DNA from: Acephala macrosclerotiorum
Lineage: Eukaryota; Ascomycota; Leotiomycetes; Helotiales; Mollisiaceae
Assembly (NCBI GenBank): GCA_014904845.1
Contig: MU119448.1
Coordinates: forward strand, 1-64,000
DNA length: 64,000 bases
Direction: 5' to 3'
In this document: piece by piece, positions 10,913-22,647 of the stretch
Position numbering within the stretch: position 1 is the first letter of the stretch
Layout: each line of letters begins with the position of its first letter
The notes under the pieces: generated by a model
The model's input: the letters and a program-made list of their open reading frames with translations, nothing else
Databases searched by the model: none
What the model was told of the DNA's origin: nothing
Program-made: the position numbers and the translations under genes

Positions 10913-11430
10913 TCAATTCACCACCCGCCACCAGTGCCATGCGGCCCACGCCGGCTGCACAACAACATCATAACCACCCCTCGTCCTTCGCGCCATCTCC
11001 TTAATCAAACTTCCCTCGATTGTGCCTGATCCGTTCTCATCATCATCCCTCAAACTCTTCGATATCGCCCAATGATACCCATCATTCGCAGGTCTATTAC
11101 TGAACCCCCATCCGCTTGCCTCCAGTCCATAACTCGTCTGGACTTCAATACTCTCGATCTGAACCGAGACTCGTCCAAGATCGGGGTGGCTTGCTTCCAA
11201 CCATATCCTGCCATCGGAATCTTCTCCATCTCTTGCCTATGGTCGAAGAATACTGAATACTTCGCTCCAGAGCTTTCATATCGCATTGTTTGCATCTGAG
11301 CTGGAAGGGTAGATTCCGAGCTTTCGAATTTGTTTGGTGCCGTTCAATTCCTGCGTATCTTCCATGACTTAGTACACGTACTGCTTGGCCATCGAGTCCG
11401 TTTCTGCTTTGTGCGAGGCCGTTGACTCTG
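10913..11430 (-). pseudogene. Dead tandem paralogue of the 9912-10598 gene
   Basis: One frame on the minus strand aligns along its length with the neighbour: A-K-Q-Y-V-Y / A-K-K-Y-I-Y-H, S-D-A-N-N-A-I / V-D-A-N-N-R-V, A-R-D-G-E-D-S-D-G-R-I-W-L-E-A / A-R-D-G-E-E-E-D-G-R-I-W-W-E-V, and I-E-S-I-E-V / V-E-K-I-E-V. Within that frame are three nonsense codons, TAA at 11369-11371, TGA at 11276-11278 and TAG at 11237-11239, after which it stays open to 10913. No frameshift is needed. This is a head-to-tail duplicate lost by point mutation. Confidence 0.75.
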
Positions 11431-11952
11431 AGAATTCCATCTCAATTATGCTCGGAGTGGAAGCTCGGTAGAATCGAGTGGTTGTGATGAATTTGGCGCG
11501 TCCCTCGTCTCGCCGCGACGGAAGTGCCTAGTTTCAAGTTTGAATCTCACAACAGTATCGAGATATTCGGATCGAGCATTCTTGTTGATCAATGTTTATT
11601 TATAATCTGGGGACGAGGAGGTTGGCTATTTGAGAGAGAGTCGGATTTCAAAATTGCGTTTGTCCATGTTTGTCAATATTTAAGTTGCAGCCTACAGGCA
11701 CAGTTCAGTTCGCTCTCACGTGTTATTCGAAAACACCAATGTTGCCATTGTTGAAGGCTCCTGTATGAACTCAATTCTGGTTCAACCAATTAGAGATCCA
11801 ATGTCCGTCTCCAGGTGGCACACGTTGCCAGCTGTCCAGGCAGCATCACCTGACTTGCCCCTCATCCCAGCTTCGACTCATCCATTTATCACGACAACTT
11901 CTTCACCTCTCATGCCCAAAGCATCGTTTAATCTCATAAATATACATCAACC

Positions 11953-13661
11953 ATGAATCCACCAGCCTCCTTCGTCGATACCCTTGCCAACCTCTCCCTT
12001 ACTGCCTCATCCCTCTCCGTCAAGCTCCTACACTGGAGCTACGGCACCACCTCCAAGAAAAGCCCGATTCAAGAACCACCATGCAAATGCGAATCCCTCA
12101 ACGAACTAGCTGTCAAGCTGTATCTTCTCCCGATAGTCCTCAGCAGCATCAAGAACACCGTCAAAGCTCATCAAGAGATTTTCAAGGATGCTGAGATGGT
12201 TGAGAGGTTTGGCTGGGTGACGCAAAGATGTGATCGAGTCCTTAAAGTCCTTACTTCTGGCGTTGAGATTGTTCAGCGTTCGATCTCCGAAGAGAATGAG
12301 AAGGCGAGATTTAGTGGAGAGGAGCTCTGGAGGGTATTGATCAGCAGCGTAGGTAATGAAACAGGGATGCAGAACTTGAGAAAATCGTTCGAGAAGTCTA
12401 AGAGTGGAGCTCTAGTCATGGAGTCTCTGGTCTGGTTGGCGATCTTGCAAGTTCGTGGAAAGTAAGTCTCTCCCATCCAAAATATTGGACTCGGCTAATT
12501 GCTAAACGTAGGAAGAACTTGTCATTCAAGGAGCGAGAACGTGTCGACTGCCTCGACCTTAATATCGAGTCTCTGTACCATGACCTAAGCGCAGCAAATA
12601 TGATCTCAATCCCGTTTGCGCTTGCTACTGGAATCAAAGCACCACCACGCACGAAACCTTCTTCGCTCTCTCGTCCAAAGCATCGAGGCAAGAACGACAG
12701 TCTAGTATCCTCGAAGGATGCATTATCTTTCAGCACAACTCCAACATTAGTGGGTTCTACGATCACCGAAGTTCATACAGAAAAGGATCTCCCGTTCCCA
12801 AGACCAAGGCAGCACTACGAAGCCTTCACAATCTGCACCATGCACACTTCTTCTACCACCACCCATGACTCAAACTCCATCTTCAAATTCTTCACTCGAA
12901 AATCAACACGGAACAATTTCAGCCATCTAGAATGGGGAGCTCTTGCTTGTAGCCAGGAAGAGATCAAGTCGTACCTCAGAAACCATGAACCCAACCCCAA
13001 ATTTGAGAAAATTGAAGGAGATAAGAGTAAGAGATGGGACAGAGGAAGATGGCAATACCCAATGTCCACGATGGAGATACTGCTCCAGCTTCCTGCTGAG
13101 GTGGCGTGGAGCGTGAGTAATATTTTGGATTCGAGGGTTGAGGCTAGTGAGAGGGAGAGGGACTGGAAGGGGGAGAAGAGAAGTTGGAGTGTTGAGTTGG
13201 CGGCTGAGTGGCCTGTGAGCGGGGCAGCTGGAGGGGGGATGGAGAGGGGAAAGCAACGAATCCAATTCAAAGGCCGCAGAAACTTGAAAGCACAGGCTGA
13301 AGCGGATTTGAAGAAGATGCAACACGATGGGTTGAGAGACTACCTCGTGATCTTGAGGTCTGCAACTCATGGGAAGGAGATCACGGTACCAAAATATGAA
13401 TCGAAAGCGCAGCCGTTCCCACTCGCCTTTCGGTCCGGTGTAAGGACTGCTCCCTCTCCTTCGACATTTGCTGAAAGGGCGAAGACTAGATTCAGCGAGA
13501 AGGAGGAGAGGAGAGAGAAAGATGTGGGAGAGGAGGAACTTTCGATGAAGCAGAAAGCGATGATTATCAATGATTTCCTGGCGAGCTTTTCGACGCTGTA
13601 TGATGGAGGTGAGAGGGAGGAGAGGGCAGAACTGATGCTGAAGATTGCCAATGAGTGTTGA
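11953..13661 (+). CDS. Hypothetical 552-residue protein
   Basis: Exons 11953-12461 and 12512-13661, joined by a 50-base intron (GTAAGT...CTAAACGTAG) that gives R-G-K-K-N-L. The N-terminal 170 residues look helical (an L-A-N-L-S-L-T-A-S-S-L-S-V start, then alternating Leu/charged helices), recalling but not proving the helical N-terminal domains of fungal signalling proteins. The middle is Ser/Pro-rich, and the C-terminal third is highly charged (E-K-E-E-R-R-E-K-D stretches). No transmembrane segment. I do not recognise the family. Confidence 0.75.
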
Positions 13662-14498
13662 GAGACAGGATATAGCAATTAAGGGGCTGGGAAGAGGGTA
13701 TGTTTCGGGCGAGAGTGTCCTAGTTGTTGAGGGTGCTCTACACCCATCGGACGACCCGAAAGGGGCATTTCAGCAGTTCATGTTAAGAAGTTGTCATAGT
13801 GTAGCATATGATGAGTCCGACGATATGATGTCGAATATATAAGGACGGGATTTCTTCACTCCTTTGAAGGCTGATTGGAGAGAAGATGGGGACAGTGATC
13901 TAATGGAAGGGGTCTAGAAGGGCCAACTTCAACTGGCTTCCTATGACAGCAGCTTAGCGGAAACGCTCGAAGACAATCTCAAGATAGAGTAGCAAATTCT
14001 TTTAACCTTGTAGAACTGTATCAAATCCGAGCAGGACATTTTCCAGAGAGACGCAAGTTGATATGCAGCGCCACTCACCTCAAAGGAGATAAAAGCTGCT
14101 AGATGAGTTGACGAATTTGACTGCGATATTGAAGAGGTGTGAAGGTTTGGAGAGGACGGCATTAGCGTTTCCCAGAAGGTACGGCTTCAGCATACGAGCA
14201 GAAATGCAAGCTCATACCGGTACCAAGGAGTGGCAGCTATTCGTTGAACGTGCACCCTCCACTACCCCACACACCATAACTCGGCTTTTACGTCCTCCGA
14301 TTGGCCCTCCAGACTTAAACCCCTATTTGTAAACGAAAGCATCACAACGTTCAACTTTTCTTCATTCCAGCCTAATTTGTGCATTTCACCTGATTGTCAT
14401 TTCGGCTTTTCAGATCTCTCATTCGACGACTCACTAGTAGCCTTCCTGAACTCTCGGCTTTTGGATGATCTGAGTGGTCTGTCACAAGTTTTCGCAGC
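13662..14498. other. Intergenic region
   Basis: Normal-composition DNA between the 552-residue gene and the broken zinc-cluster gene. Short frames only; nothing recognisable. Confidence 0.45.
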
Positions 14499-16032
14499 AT
14501 GCCTACATCACGCTGCCACGTCAAGGGTCGGACGGGTTGCTTACAATGTAAGCAAAGAAAGATTAAAGTCGAATATATCGTTCCTTTGTGTTTATCTTAG
14601 TCTTTTCCCAATTGGGGAGTCCAGTATGCAAGGCTCATCAAGTCCATCCGTCGTCGAGGTATATCAAGGTTGTCGGCCGCTCTTGGCCATCGCTTTCAGT
14701 CCATCGATACAACTTCTCTCACACACTCGTTTCACACGTTCTTTGGATTAGATATGGAGACTATGGTCATTGTTATGCTCTGTTTGCTGGCCTTGGTCCT
14801 TGCGGTTGGGATTGCCAGCTTCGGACAAATGCTTCACCAGCAAAAGCAACGCCAGAGTATGATCGGCAATTAAGCTCTGAGCTGATATCTTCCAAGTGCG
14901 ACGAAGCCAAACCATTTTGTCGCCCTTGTCAACGACGAAAGCTTGGCTGCTCCCTCCTCCGATACATTCTTTTACCACGACCTGCTCGCGCTCGACCTAG
15001 TTCAACATCGAATTTTCAAAACCCTTCATCTCAATGGATATTACCCAACACAGGAGCACCTAACCCAACTAACAAACTCTCCTCCCTCCCCATCCAAATC
15101 ACCGGTCTCGACCGAGAATTGCTCCACTTCTACAAAACAACCACAAGCCACGAAATACTAGGCCAGCATATGACTGGAACACACATCTGGCGGGCCTCAA
15201 TCATCGCCTTATCTTTCCAATACCCATTCCTCCTCTCCGCCCTCCTCTCCCTTTCCGCCTTGCATCTCGGTGTCAACCAATTCAAGTCTTCGAATCGGGA
15301 CTGAACACTTAGACAGAAGCATATCAATGCAGCGATGCTACACCATGCGAGACGTATCTCTGAATATCGACTCGAGATCCAGAATCTCAACGCTGAGAAT
15401 TCGGATGCCTGTTGCGCTACTGCGTGGTTCCTCGCTCTGATTTCTTGGGCGACACCCGACGGACAAGGATCCAGTCTATTCTTCTCTGATGGCGGGGCAG
15501 GCAGTCCAGTTGCGTGGTACAAGCTTCATCGAGGAGGAAACGAGGTGCTTAATTCTGCCGCACATTGGCTTGAGAACGGGGCATTGTGAGATATGATCAG
15601 ACCGTGGACCGTCATTCGTTCCAGTTTTCATCCACGGGCTTTGCCTCTGCTTTTGGATGATCACAAGGGTGATATACGGAGGCTTGATTCGCTGGCGGAT
15701 TGTTGGAATTTGATCGAGAATGATCTGATTGCGACTGAGATCATCACTCTCGAAGAAACGCTGCAAACTCTTCGATATACATTGTCACTCCTTTTTGGGA
15801 GGTAGCCTGAGACCAACCTTCAGATCAGTGCTTATGTTGCAACGTTGGCATGGACGACAATCGTACCCCCCCCAGATTTTGCGAAATGGTGGAGGAGAGA
15901 TTTTCACAAGCTTTGGTTCTCGTTGCTGTATATTGCATACTTCTGAAGCGCATCGACAAATACTGGTGGGTTCGAGGGAAAGCAAGGAGCCTGTTGGAAG
16001 CAGCCAGGAATCAACTTCCCGATTCCTCATAG
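14499..16032 (+). pseudogene. Broken Zn2Cys6 (zinc-cluster) transcription factor
   Basis: The N-terminus M-P-T-S-R-C-H-V-K-G-R-T-G-C-L-Q-C-K-Q-R is the first half of a zinc cluster; its second half, K-C-D-E-A-K-P-F-C-R-P-C, resumes at 14897 after an unusually long 329-base intron with a poor donor (GTCGAA at 14568). From 14897 one frame shows typical fungal transcription factor middle-region sequence but is cut by TGA at 15302-15304, TGA at 15587-15589 and TAG at 15803-15805. The usual C-terminal segment (V-Y-C-I-L-L-K-R-I-D-K-Y-W-W-V-R-G-K-A-R-S) lies in another frame from about 15900, so there is also a frameshift. Non-functional as a full-length factor. Confidence 0.8.
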
Positions 16033-16338
16033 GACCAGTAGTTAAAATGGCCAATAGAGGAGATTTATAGCAATAGAAAGCTTGATGCAAGATAAGATGT
16101 AATGGGCTGGCAAACGTGGAAAGAGATCTTGTAAAATGGGCTCATAGATTATGTATCCCTGCATGGCTCTTCAGAAGATGAACCAGCTTCCTCAGCGCTA
16201 CGTACAAAAAGAATGTAACGATGTCCTAGACAGCAAGTCCACCACTCAAAAGTAAATACAGAAGTGAGGTCAAATCCCCCAGCTCTCCCCTTCATCCATC
16301 TCATCAAACATCCCACTTTCCCGAGTCTCAAGCTCCAT

Positions 16339-17138
16339 CTAGCAAGCAGGCAGAGTGCTCAACTTGCCCTGAGCACCCAAGCAAGAGGAAGTAGAGCTTA
16401 ACTTAGGACTCTCACCTCCCTCACTCTTCAAAATCCCCTTAAACTCCTGGCAAACATGCTTAACACTCTTTCCACAAGATCCAGAAATCGTAGCAGTATC
16501 ACCATAGTTAGAGTTAATACCCGCAACATCAGCCGTGACACCATTCGCCTTCAAGCCAGAAATGACGACCTTTCGTGGACCGCCGTTCTTGGAGCAGTTG
16601 CCACAGGAGCGGTACACTTTGCCGACGGATTGAACGGTGTAGTCTTTGATTGTTACGGTGCCTTTGCCGTTGTGTTGCACGACTTTGTCTTTGGCGTTTG
16701 CGGCGCCACCGCCTTGGATTAGGACGTCGCCGGTGCCGAGGATGGAGATGGCGTCTTCACATTTATCATTAGCACCAACCTCAATACCAAGCAAGAGATG
16801 GAGGGAGTCATACCCTCGCAGACATCACGAAACCAAACATTCTTCAAAGTACAAGCACCCTTGCAATGAACGCCCTCAAGCTGATCAGCACCAATGATGA
16901 CATTTGAGAGAGTCGCTCCGTTCTCAAGAATGAAAACAGCGCTGGCAGATCCAGTGTCCTTGTCAGAGTTGCAAGGACGTCCACGGTCGTATTCCTTGTT
17001 GCCCATGTTTTTGGAGCCGGAGATGGACATTGGGGAGGATAAGGAGATGATGTTTCCGACTCGAGTTGGGATGTTGAAGCTTTGGGCTTGGGAGAGGGTG
17101 GCTAGGGTGGCGGTGAGGATGGTGTGGGAGAGTTGCAT
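16339..17138 (-). CDS. Secreted pectate lyase, polysaccharide lyase family 3
   Basis: Cleaves polygalacturonate by beta-elimination; a plant cell-wall degrading enzyme. Exons 17138-16814 and 16754-16339 give 246 residues; the 59-base intron (GTATGA...GTGAAG) joins D-V-C-E to D-A-I-S. I chose the ATG at 17138 because it starts directly into a signal peptide ([19 protein letters not shown]). PL3 hallmarks are clear: [40 protein letters not shown] and [10 protein letters not shown]. The length is normal for a single-domain PL3 enzyme, and the cysteines are conserved. Suggests a plant-associated or saprotrophic lifestyle. Confidence 0.93.
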
Positions 17139-18731
17139 TTTGATGGTTGGAAAGGTTGACTTCTGAAAGAACATAAGGTGGTGAATGTATGTATTAGAAC
17201 CGGTCTGAAAGAGTGTGGAGGCTAAAGAAGCTGGTGGGGAGACTGGAGAGGACGAGAAGATGGACTCTTATACTTTCAGAGGGACCGGTTCATGAGAAGT
17301 TCGTTTTGAAGCATCTCGTATTCAGATACCTCTTTACTCAATGAAGGTTTGAATTACTTTACCTGAAGATGCTGTGAAATTGACGCCTCTCTCAAAGGGG
17401 ACGCTCTAGCATCTAGAACCATCTTAGAAGAAGCTTGGTTTTAAGCCATGCTCGCCCCAACATCATGTTTACCAGCAAAGATCATGGAAGACGGCTGCAG
17501 AATCGCCTGCTTGGTGGCTCGAGTTATGCTCGGCGTTGCCTTGGTAGCTGTTGCCAATGCAAGAAGTTGCTTGGCTTAAAACCCATTATTCAGAGAGTGG
17601 AGATATACTCTCCCTATGACTCGAGGAACAACTCTTCGTCTGATGCTGAACAGCTTGAACGGCCACACCTTCATCCGAAGCCAAGCCTCCAAGCAAAACA
17701 GGAAACATGCTTATATTGAAGAGAATTTCCGCTCCGCTTGGCAGGACAATCTTGGCATCGTGGACAAGCTCTCGCCTTCCGGTCCGCTTGGCAAATGTCC
17801 TTGGCAGATTCACGAACACTTTAAATGAGGGCTGTGATATTTGAATCGGGGCGAGCTGTCATCGACTCGCTAATCTGAACACATTCGGATCTCGGCCGAA
17901 AACGAGAAAGCTTGGCTGCGAAGGCTATTATCGTGGTCGAAAGAGTCTGAATAGAGGAGGTGGATCTGGCGAGAGATGGTGAGGGGAAAAGCAACTTGCT
18001 TGGCATCCCTTTGGGATAGCGGTGGCCGAAGACCGTCCGGAATTTTCCCATATGAAAATTATTATTCAGGTGTAGAACCCAAGATTTTCAAACTGGAGTA
18101 GACAGCACAGTGAAGTGCATCATCAAGCATGCTCAATTGTCCTGTCAAGGCTGTGAGATTGAAACGGCTTCAACTCGCGTAACAATATTCAGGGTTCACA
18201 ATTTCACGTTTAGCATGGCGGGGCAGATTCAAGTAGAGGACAATTGATTGCGCAGAGCCATAAAGCATTAAGTACAAGTAAGCAGGGTATACTCACCTAT
18301 GGTACAAGTGTACGAAACTACCGCACCGCAATTCAAAGAAACACAATAACTTTTTCCCATCCAACAAAGACAATTGATCCCTCAGTGCCCACATGAAGCT
18401 CGATCCACTCCAAGATACCCAGAGATATAAGAAGCTTCATATCGACTTCGCAGTATGTCAAGAGCCCACAGGTAACGGTCAAAGTATCCCAACGCCCACA
18501 AATGCATCAAAAAGTCGTAGCAAGTCCGTAGACAAGCAAGCCACAAGCCAACAAGCCCTCTGTGAAATGTCTCAAGCCCACAAGTCTGGTCAAAGCCCAC
18601 AGCTCCTATGAAGGAGTATAGTCAAAAGCCCACAACCCACAGAAGCCCACGAAACCCACATGTCAACACTCAACTCAAAAGAATTGTGTGCGGCGTGTTG
18701 ACAGGCATGCAGTCCTCATCATGCCGAGACT
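17139..18731. other. Intergenic region with a CCCACA-rich segment
   Basis: About 1.6 kb: promoter of the pectate lyase gene on the left (a TATA-like 'TCTTATACTTT' occurs near 17267), then unassigned DNA, then at about 18465-18665 a cluster of irregularly spaced AGCCCACA/ACCCACA copies. No gene recognised. Confidence 0.5.
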
Positions 18732-20356
18732 TTAAAAAGTCTGCTTCTTGCCCTTGAAGTCTCCGAAGCCACCACGGTTGGTGCTGCCTCCGCGACCACC
18801 CCGAGCGCCACCACGTCCACCACGATCGCCAAAGCCTCCACGGCCACCTCGTCCACCTCCACGTCCGCCACGGTCACCAAATCCACCTCGGCCTCCTCGT
18901 CCACCACCACGGCCACCTCCAAAGCCACCCTCAGAACGCTCAGGTCTTGGTGTAGCGAAGTCGAGACGAACAGGACGGCCAGCAATTTCGGCACCGACCA
19001 TAGCATCGAAAGCAGTCTTAGCATCGTCAACGGAGGAGAAGGTAACATATCCGAAGCCCTTGGGGTTTCCAGTCTCTCTGTAAACGGATTAGTACAATTA
19101 ATATTAGGGAGGAGGGAGGTACTCACTGATCAGTTGGGAGTCTAACGTTGACGACAGTACCGTGGGCACCGAATGCCTCACCAACGGCGTTCTCGTCAGC
19201 GTCGAAAGAAAGGTTGCCTAAGAAGAGAGTGTCGGAAGGCTCGTTCTTTTGATCGCCGTATTGCTTAGCACGATTGTTGGCACGCTCACGGGGAGCAGCA
19301 TCGCTTCGTGGAGTGGAGAAGTCGACATTGGCCTCACGACCGTCAATCAATGCACCCTTCTTGGCCTTGAGAGCAGCGGCGGCGGAAGTAGAGCTAGTGA
19401 ACTCGACATATCCGAAACCCTTGGAGCGACCAGTGGCCTTGTCACTGATGACACGAGCACCAGAGATCTCACCGAACTCCTCAAACTCACGGTACAACCA
19501 CTCGTCGTCGACGTTCCAGCTCAAGTTACCAACGAACAAGTTCTTGGAGCCGTTATCCTCGGCAGTCTCGGTCTTGACCTTCTTTGCGGCAGCGGGTGTG
19601 TCCTCCTCAGCCTTGCGCTTCTTGCTTGGGGCTTCCTTCTCCTCGTCACTGTCGGAAGACTCGTCATCGTCGTCTTCCTCTTCGTCATTATCGCTGGAAT
19701 CGGAAGAATCAGAGTCGGCCTCCTCCTCGGAATCGGAAGTCTCCTGCACATGATTAGCGATTGAAATCTCTGTGTGTCGCGCAACTTACAGTAGCCTTAG
19801 CAACAGCCTTAGCAGCACCATTGACAGCCTTCTTTGCGACATCCTTGGCGGCGGCGACGGGCTTAGCCTCTTCTTCGGAATCCTCAGAGTCGTTGCTATC
19901 ATCGCTGTCGGAAGCGGCAGCAGGCTTTGAGGGGGCATCGTCAGAATCGGAATCGGAATCCTCAGAATCATCTTCTTCGGAAGAATCAGAAGAATCGGAG
20001 GAGGAAGAGGAATCTACCTCTTGCTTCTTGACACCGTTGGTCTTGCCATTAGCCTTTCCGTTAGTGACTGGCTTCTTGACTTCGACTTCTTCCTCGTCAG
20101 AAGACTCGGCGCTGGAATCAGAGTCGGCGGCATCAGAGCCAGACTCGGACTCGCTGGACGATGGAGTGGCGGCCTTCTTGACGGGCTTGGATGACTTCTT
20201 GCCATTCACTTTGGATGCGACCTCCTTTGCGACAACCTTGGACTTGGCATTGGGAGTCTGAGATGGTTTAGTGACAGATGCGTTCTTGACTTTTGAAAGA
20301 GGTTTGACCTCAGATTTGGCCTTGCTAGCGGACTTGACTTCCTTGCTCTTTGCCAT
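18732..20356 (-). CDS. nsr1: Nucleolin/Nsr1/Gar2-like nucleolar RNA-binding protein
   Basis: Acts in the nucleolus in pre-rRNA processing and small-subunit ribosome biogenesis (known for the family). Exons 20356-19790, 19743-19127 and 19077-18732 (introns 46 and 49 bases) give 509 residues. Order: Lys-rich start with nuclear signals, long Ser/Asp/Glu acidic tracts (about residues 60-240), a first RRM with L-F-V-G-N-L-S-W and K-G-F-G-Y-V-E-F, a second RRM with L-F-L-G-N-L-S-F and K-G-F-G-Y-V-T-F, and a C-terminal Arg-Gly-Gly tail. This architecture is diagnostic. The acidic tracts and the RGG tail create long antisense open frames that are not genes. Confidence 0.93.
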
Positions 20357-20734
20357 TATGACTGTTTGTATGTATGTAGAAGGGTAAAGGAGGGATTAAT
20401 AAAGCTTCGAAGATGTATTCGAAGAAAAGCTGCGGATGGGAGGAGGTTGGGAAAGGATGAAGGATTTTAAAAAGTCGAGGCGGTGGAGGGAAAAGTGCAA
20501 GCTCTTATCTAAATTTTTTTTGCACTTGGCTATCAATGTGGGGGCAACTAGCATGTTAGCGTTCAGTCTATAGTTTGTCGCCTGAGGCTCAAATGAACGT
20601 GACATTCCGGTGAGAGCTTCAATTGTGCAGACAAGCTGCAACAATCTGGTGAAGGAGGGGACAAACCTACGACCCAGCCCTCAGTTCCTCTTCCACGATC
20701 TCGACGAGAATCCGAACCCTCCTACTCCTTCACA
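20357..20734. promoter_or_regulatory. Divergent promoter between nsr1 and the complex I subunit gene
   Basis: A 378-bp gap between two genes transcribed away from each other. It holds both promoters, including a T8 tract followed by GCACTTGG near 20514-20528. No coding frame is supported. Confidence 0.55.
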
Positions 20735-21163
20735 ATGGCACCAACCCCTGAGTCCGCAGCCTTCTTAGCAAAGAAGCCAACCGTTCCTCCTACCTTTGAC
20801 GGCGTTGACTATGATGATACACCACGATTGAAGCAGGCGCAAGATGCGATCATCCGAGAACAATGGGTTAAGAGCATGATGGCAAGACTGGTGCGGGAGG
20901 AATTGGGAAAGTGCTATTACAGGGAGGGTGTCAACCATTTGGAAAAGTGCGGAGCTCTACGAGGTAAGTAGGAGGGCTGTTATCTTGAATTATGGTATTT
21001 GGATGTTCGAGGAGCTTCAGGAAATAACATATTGTGTTGTTCTGGATATATAATGGCCAGGTGCTGACTGAACTGCACTGCAGAACGATACTTTGAGCTA
21101 TTGAAGGAGTCGAAGGTCAAGGGATACCTTTTCGAGCAACAGAACTACATTCCGAAGTCATAG
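20735..21163 (+). CDS. nuo-12: NADH:ubiquinone oxidoreductase (complex I) 12-kDa/NDUFB10-type subunit
   Basis: Accessory subunit of mitochondrial complex I, membrane arm. Exons 20735-20963 and 21084-21163 with a 120-base intron (GTAAGT...CACTGCAG) give 102 residues. The N-terminus M-A-P-T-P-E-S-A-A-F-L-A-K-K-P and the segments Q-D-A-I-I-R-E-Q-W-V, R-E-E-L-G-K-C-Y and C-G-A-L-R-E-R-Y closely match the fungal 12-kDa subunit family (NDUFB10 family). It includes the conserved Cys pair spaced as in intermembrane-space complex I subunits. The short second exon would be missed by ORF-only annotation. Confidence 0.9.
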
Positions 21164-21541
21164 GCAAGAATCGAGGAAGTTCAGACCTGGAACCTGCAAG
21201 TTTGGGAGATTTTGCAATGTTCGGGATCTGGAGGTCTATGCATGGAGACTTGGATGCCGTTGACGGGTACAATCGAATTGCTGCCAATGTCCCATCGAAC
21301 GACGGGCAATTGAGGCCTAGTAGTACTTCAATTGATATCAGATGTAAATATTAAAAATATTGTACAACCAACAGAATATTTCCTACTTTTCAATTCGTGA
21401 TTTTGTCTTGAAAAATGCCAGCAAAGTAGACTTTGATATAGACTGCTAAAGTGGTCCCTTTCACCAACCGTAAATCCACCCAAAAAAAAATATCTCGAGC
21501 TTCAACTCACCTCATCCAGCACTCCAACGCCCAACTCCACA
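21164..21541. other. Short intergenic region
   Basis: 378 bp between two rightward genes; 3' flank of the complex I gene (AT-rich tract near 21345-21375) and promoter of the mitoribosomal gene. Nothing else seen. Confidence 0.5.
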
Positions 21542-22248
21542 ATGATCTGCTCACGCTGTCTCCGCCGGGCATCAGCCTTTCGACCCTCCCAACCAATCCT
21601 CCGCCCATTCACCTCTGCAACCACCTCCCAATTCCCAGCGACGACAGCCCCTCCCGCAGCAACCTCAACCGGCCTCGCGCAACCCTTCTCCACCCCCCTC
21701 ACACCGGCACCAAACGATGTATCCCTCGGCGTCAACCTACGGCCAAAACCAAAGATCCAATTACCAGTCTCGATATGTCCAGCAGGGACCCCCATGAAGG
21801 GAATTAATTATATGAAGGGGAAGGATGATCCCGTTGCGTTGAAGGAGGAAGAGTATCCGGAGTGGTTGTGGAGGTGTTTGGATGTCAAGAAGGCGGATGA
21901 TGGGGAAGGTGGTGTTGAGGGGGATGAATTCTGTATGTCCCTATTCCTTCCCCCCTTTCAATTCATATTGGACTTTGCTAACAAGCCCCAGCCAAATCCA
22001 AGAAACTCCGTCGAAAAGCAGCAAAACGTCAACGAAAACTCGAAGCAGCACGTCTCGCCTCCGGAGACTTGAGTTCACTGGAACCAAAGATCCCTCTTAC
22101 ACAACAATCGATTGATCTACCAGCGAATGAGGAGGGTACTATTAGGGGGGCGTTGGATGCTGGGGATAAGAGGGAGGAGTTGAGGGAGGCGATGAGGAGG
22201 GAGAGGAGGAATAAGATTAAGGAGAATAATTTCTTGAAGGGCATGTAA
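21542..22248 (+). CDS. MRPL37: Mitochondrial large-subunit ribosomal protein mL54 (MRPL37 type)
   Basis: Component of the mitochondrial 54S ribosomal subunit. Exons 21542-21932 and 21992-22248 with a 59-base intron (GTATGT...GCTAACAAGCCCCAG) give 215 residues. The N-terminus is a mitochondrial-type presequence (Arg- and Ser-rich, no acids: M-I-C-S-R-C-L-R-R-A-S-A-F-R). The body has the family's S-I-C-P-A-G-T-x-M-K-G-I-N-Y-x-K-G-K-D-D-P-V-A-L and E-Y-P-E-W-L-W, then after the intron a basic S-K-S-K-K-L-R-R-K-A-A-K-R-Q-R-K. It ends N-N-F-L-K-G-M. Confidence 0.92.
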
Positions 22249-22647
22249 AGCAGGTATTTGTTTACGATGACTTAGGGGAGGGGAGGTGGGATGTGGGGAG
22301 GTGTATGGTATGGGAGGAGGATATAAATGTCACGGCCGGGAGGGACATGTCAAAAGTGCCATGGCACAAGATGTCAATATTGTATGATTTGGTGTCTGTA
22401 TTATAGACTGCTGCAAAATCGACGCAGGTCATGAAGACGCTTCTGTCCTAATGTATCATACAAGTTGGTACATGGTACATAGCTGCCCTTGTGAGACGGT
22501 TCTGAGGCCTGCTCAACTCTATCCGAATGCAATGACCTACGTATCTGGGTACTTTGATGGCTGTATCTTTGGGTGTCGGCGAGCAAATGCGTTTCTCCTT
22601 GTGTGTTTTGCCTGAGTTAGGTGACGAGATACGGCTACTAAGCTTTC
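22249..22647. other. Convergent intergenic region
   Basis: About 400 bp between the 3' ends of mL54 and TAF7. Presumably 3' UTRs and polyadenylation signals of both. No gene or repeat seen. Confidence 0.5.

Noticed and set aside
18748..20261. Long plus-strand frames rich in Pro-Arg or Ser-Glu opposite the nsr1-like gene
   Set aside because: They are antisense images of the RGG tail and the acidic Ser/Asp/Glu tracts; the minus-strand gene has RRMs, introns and family features.
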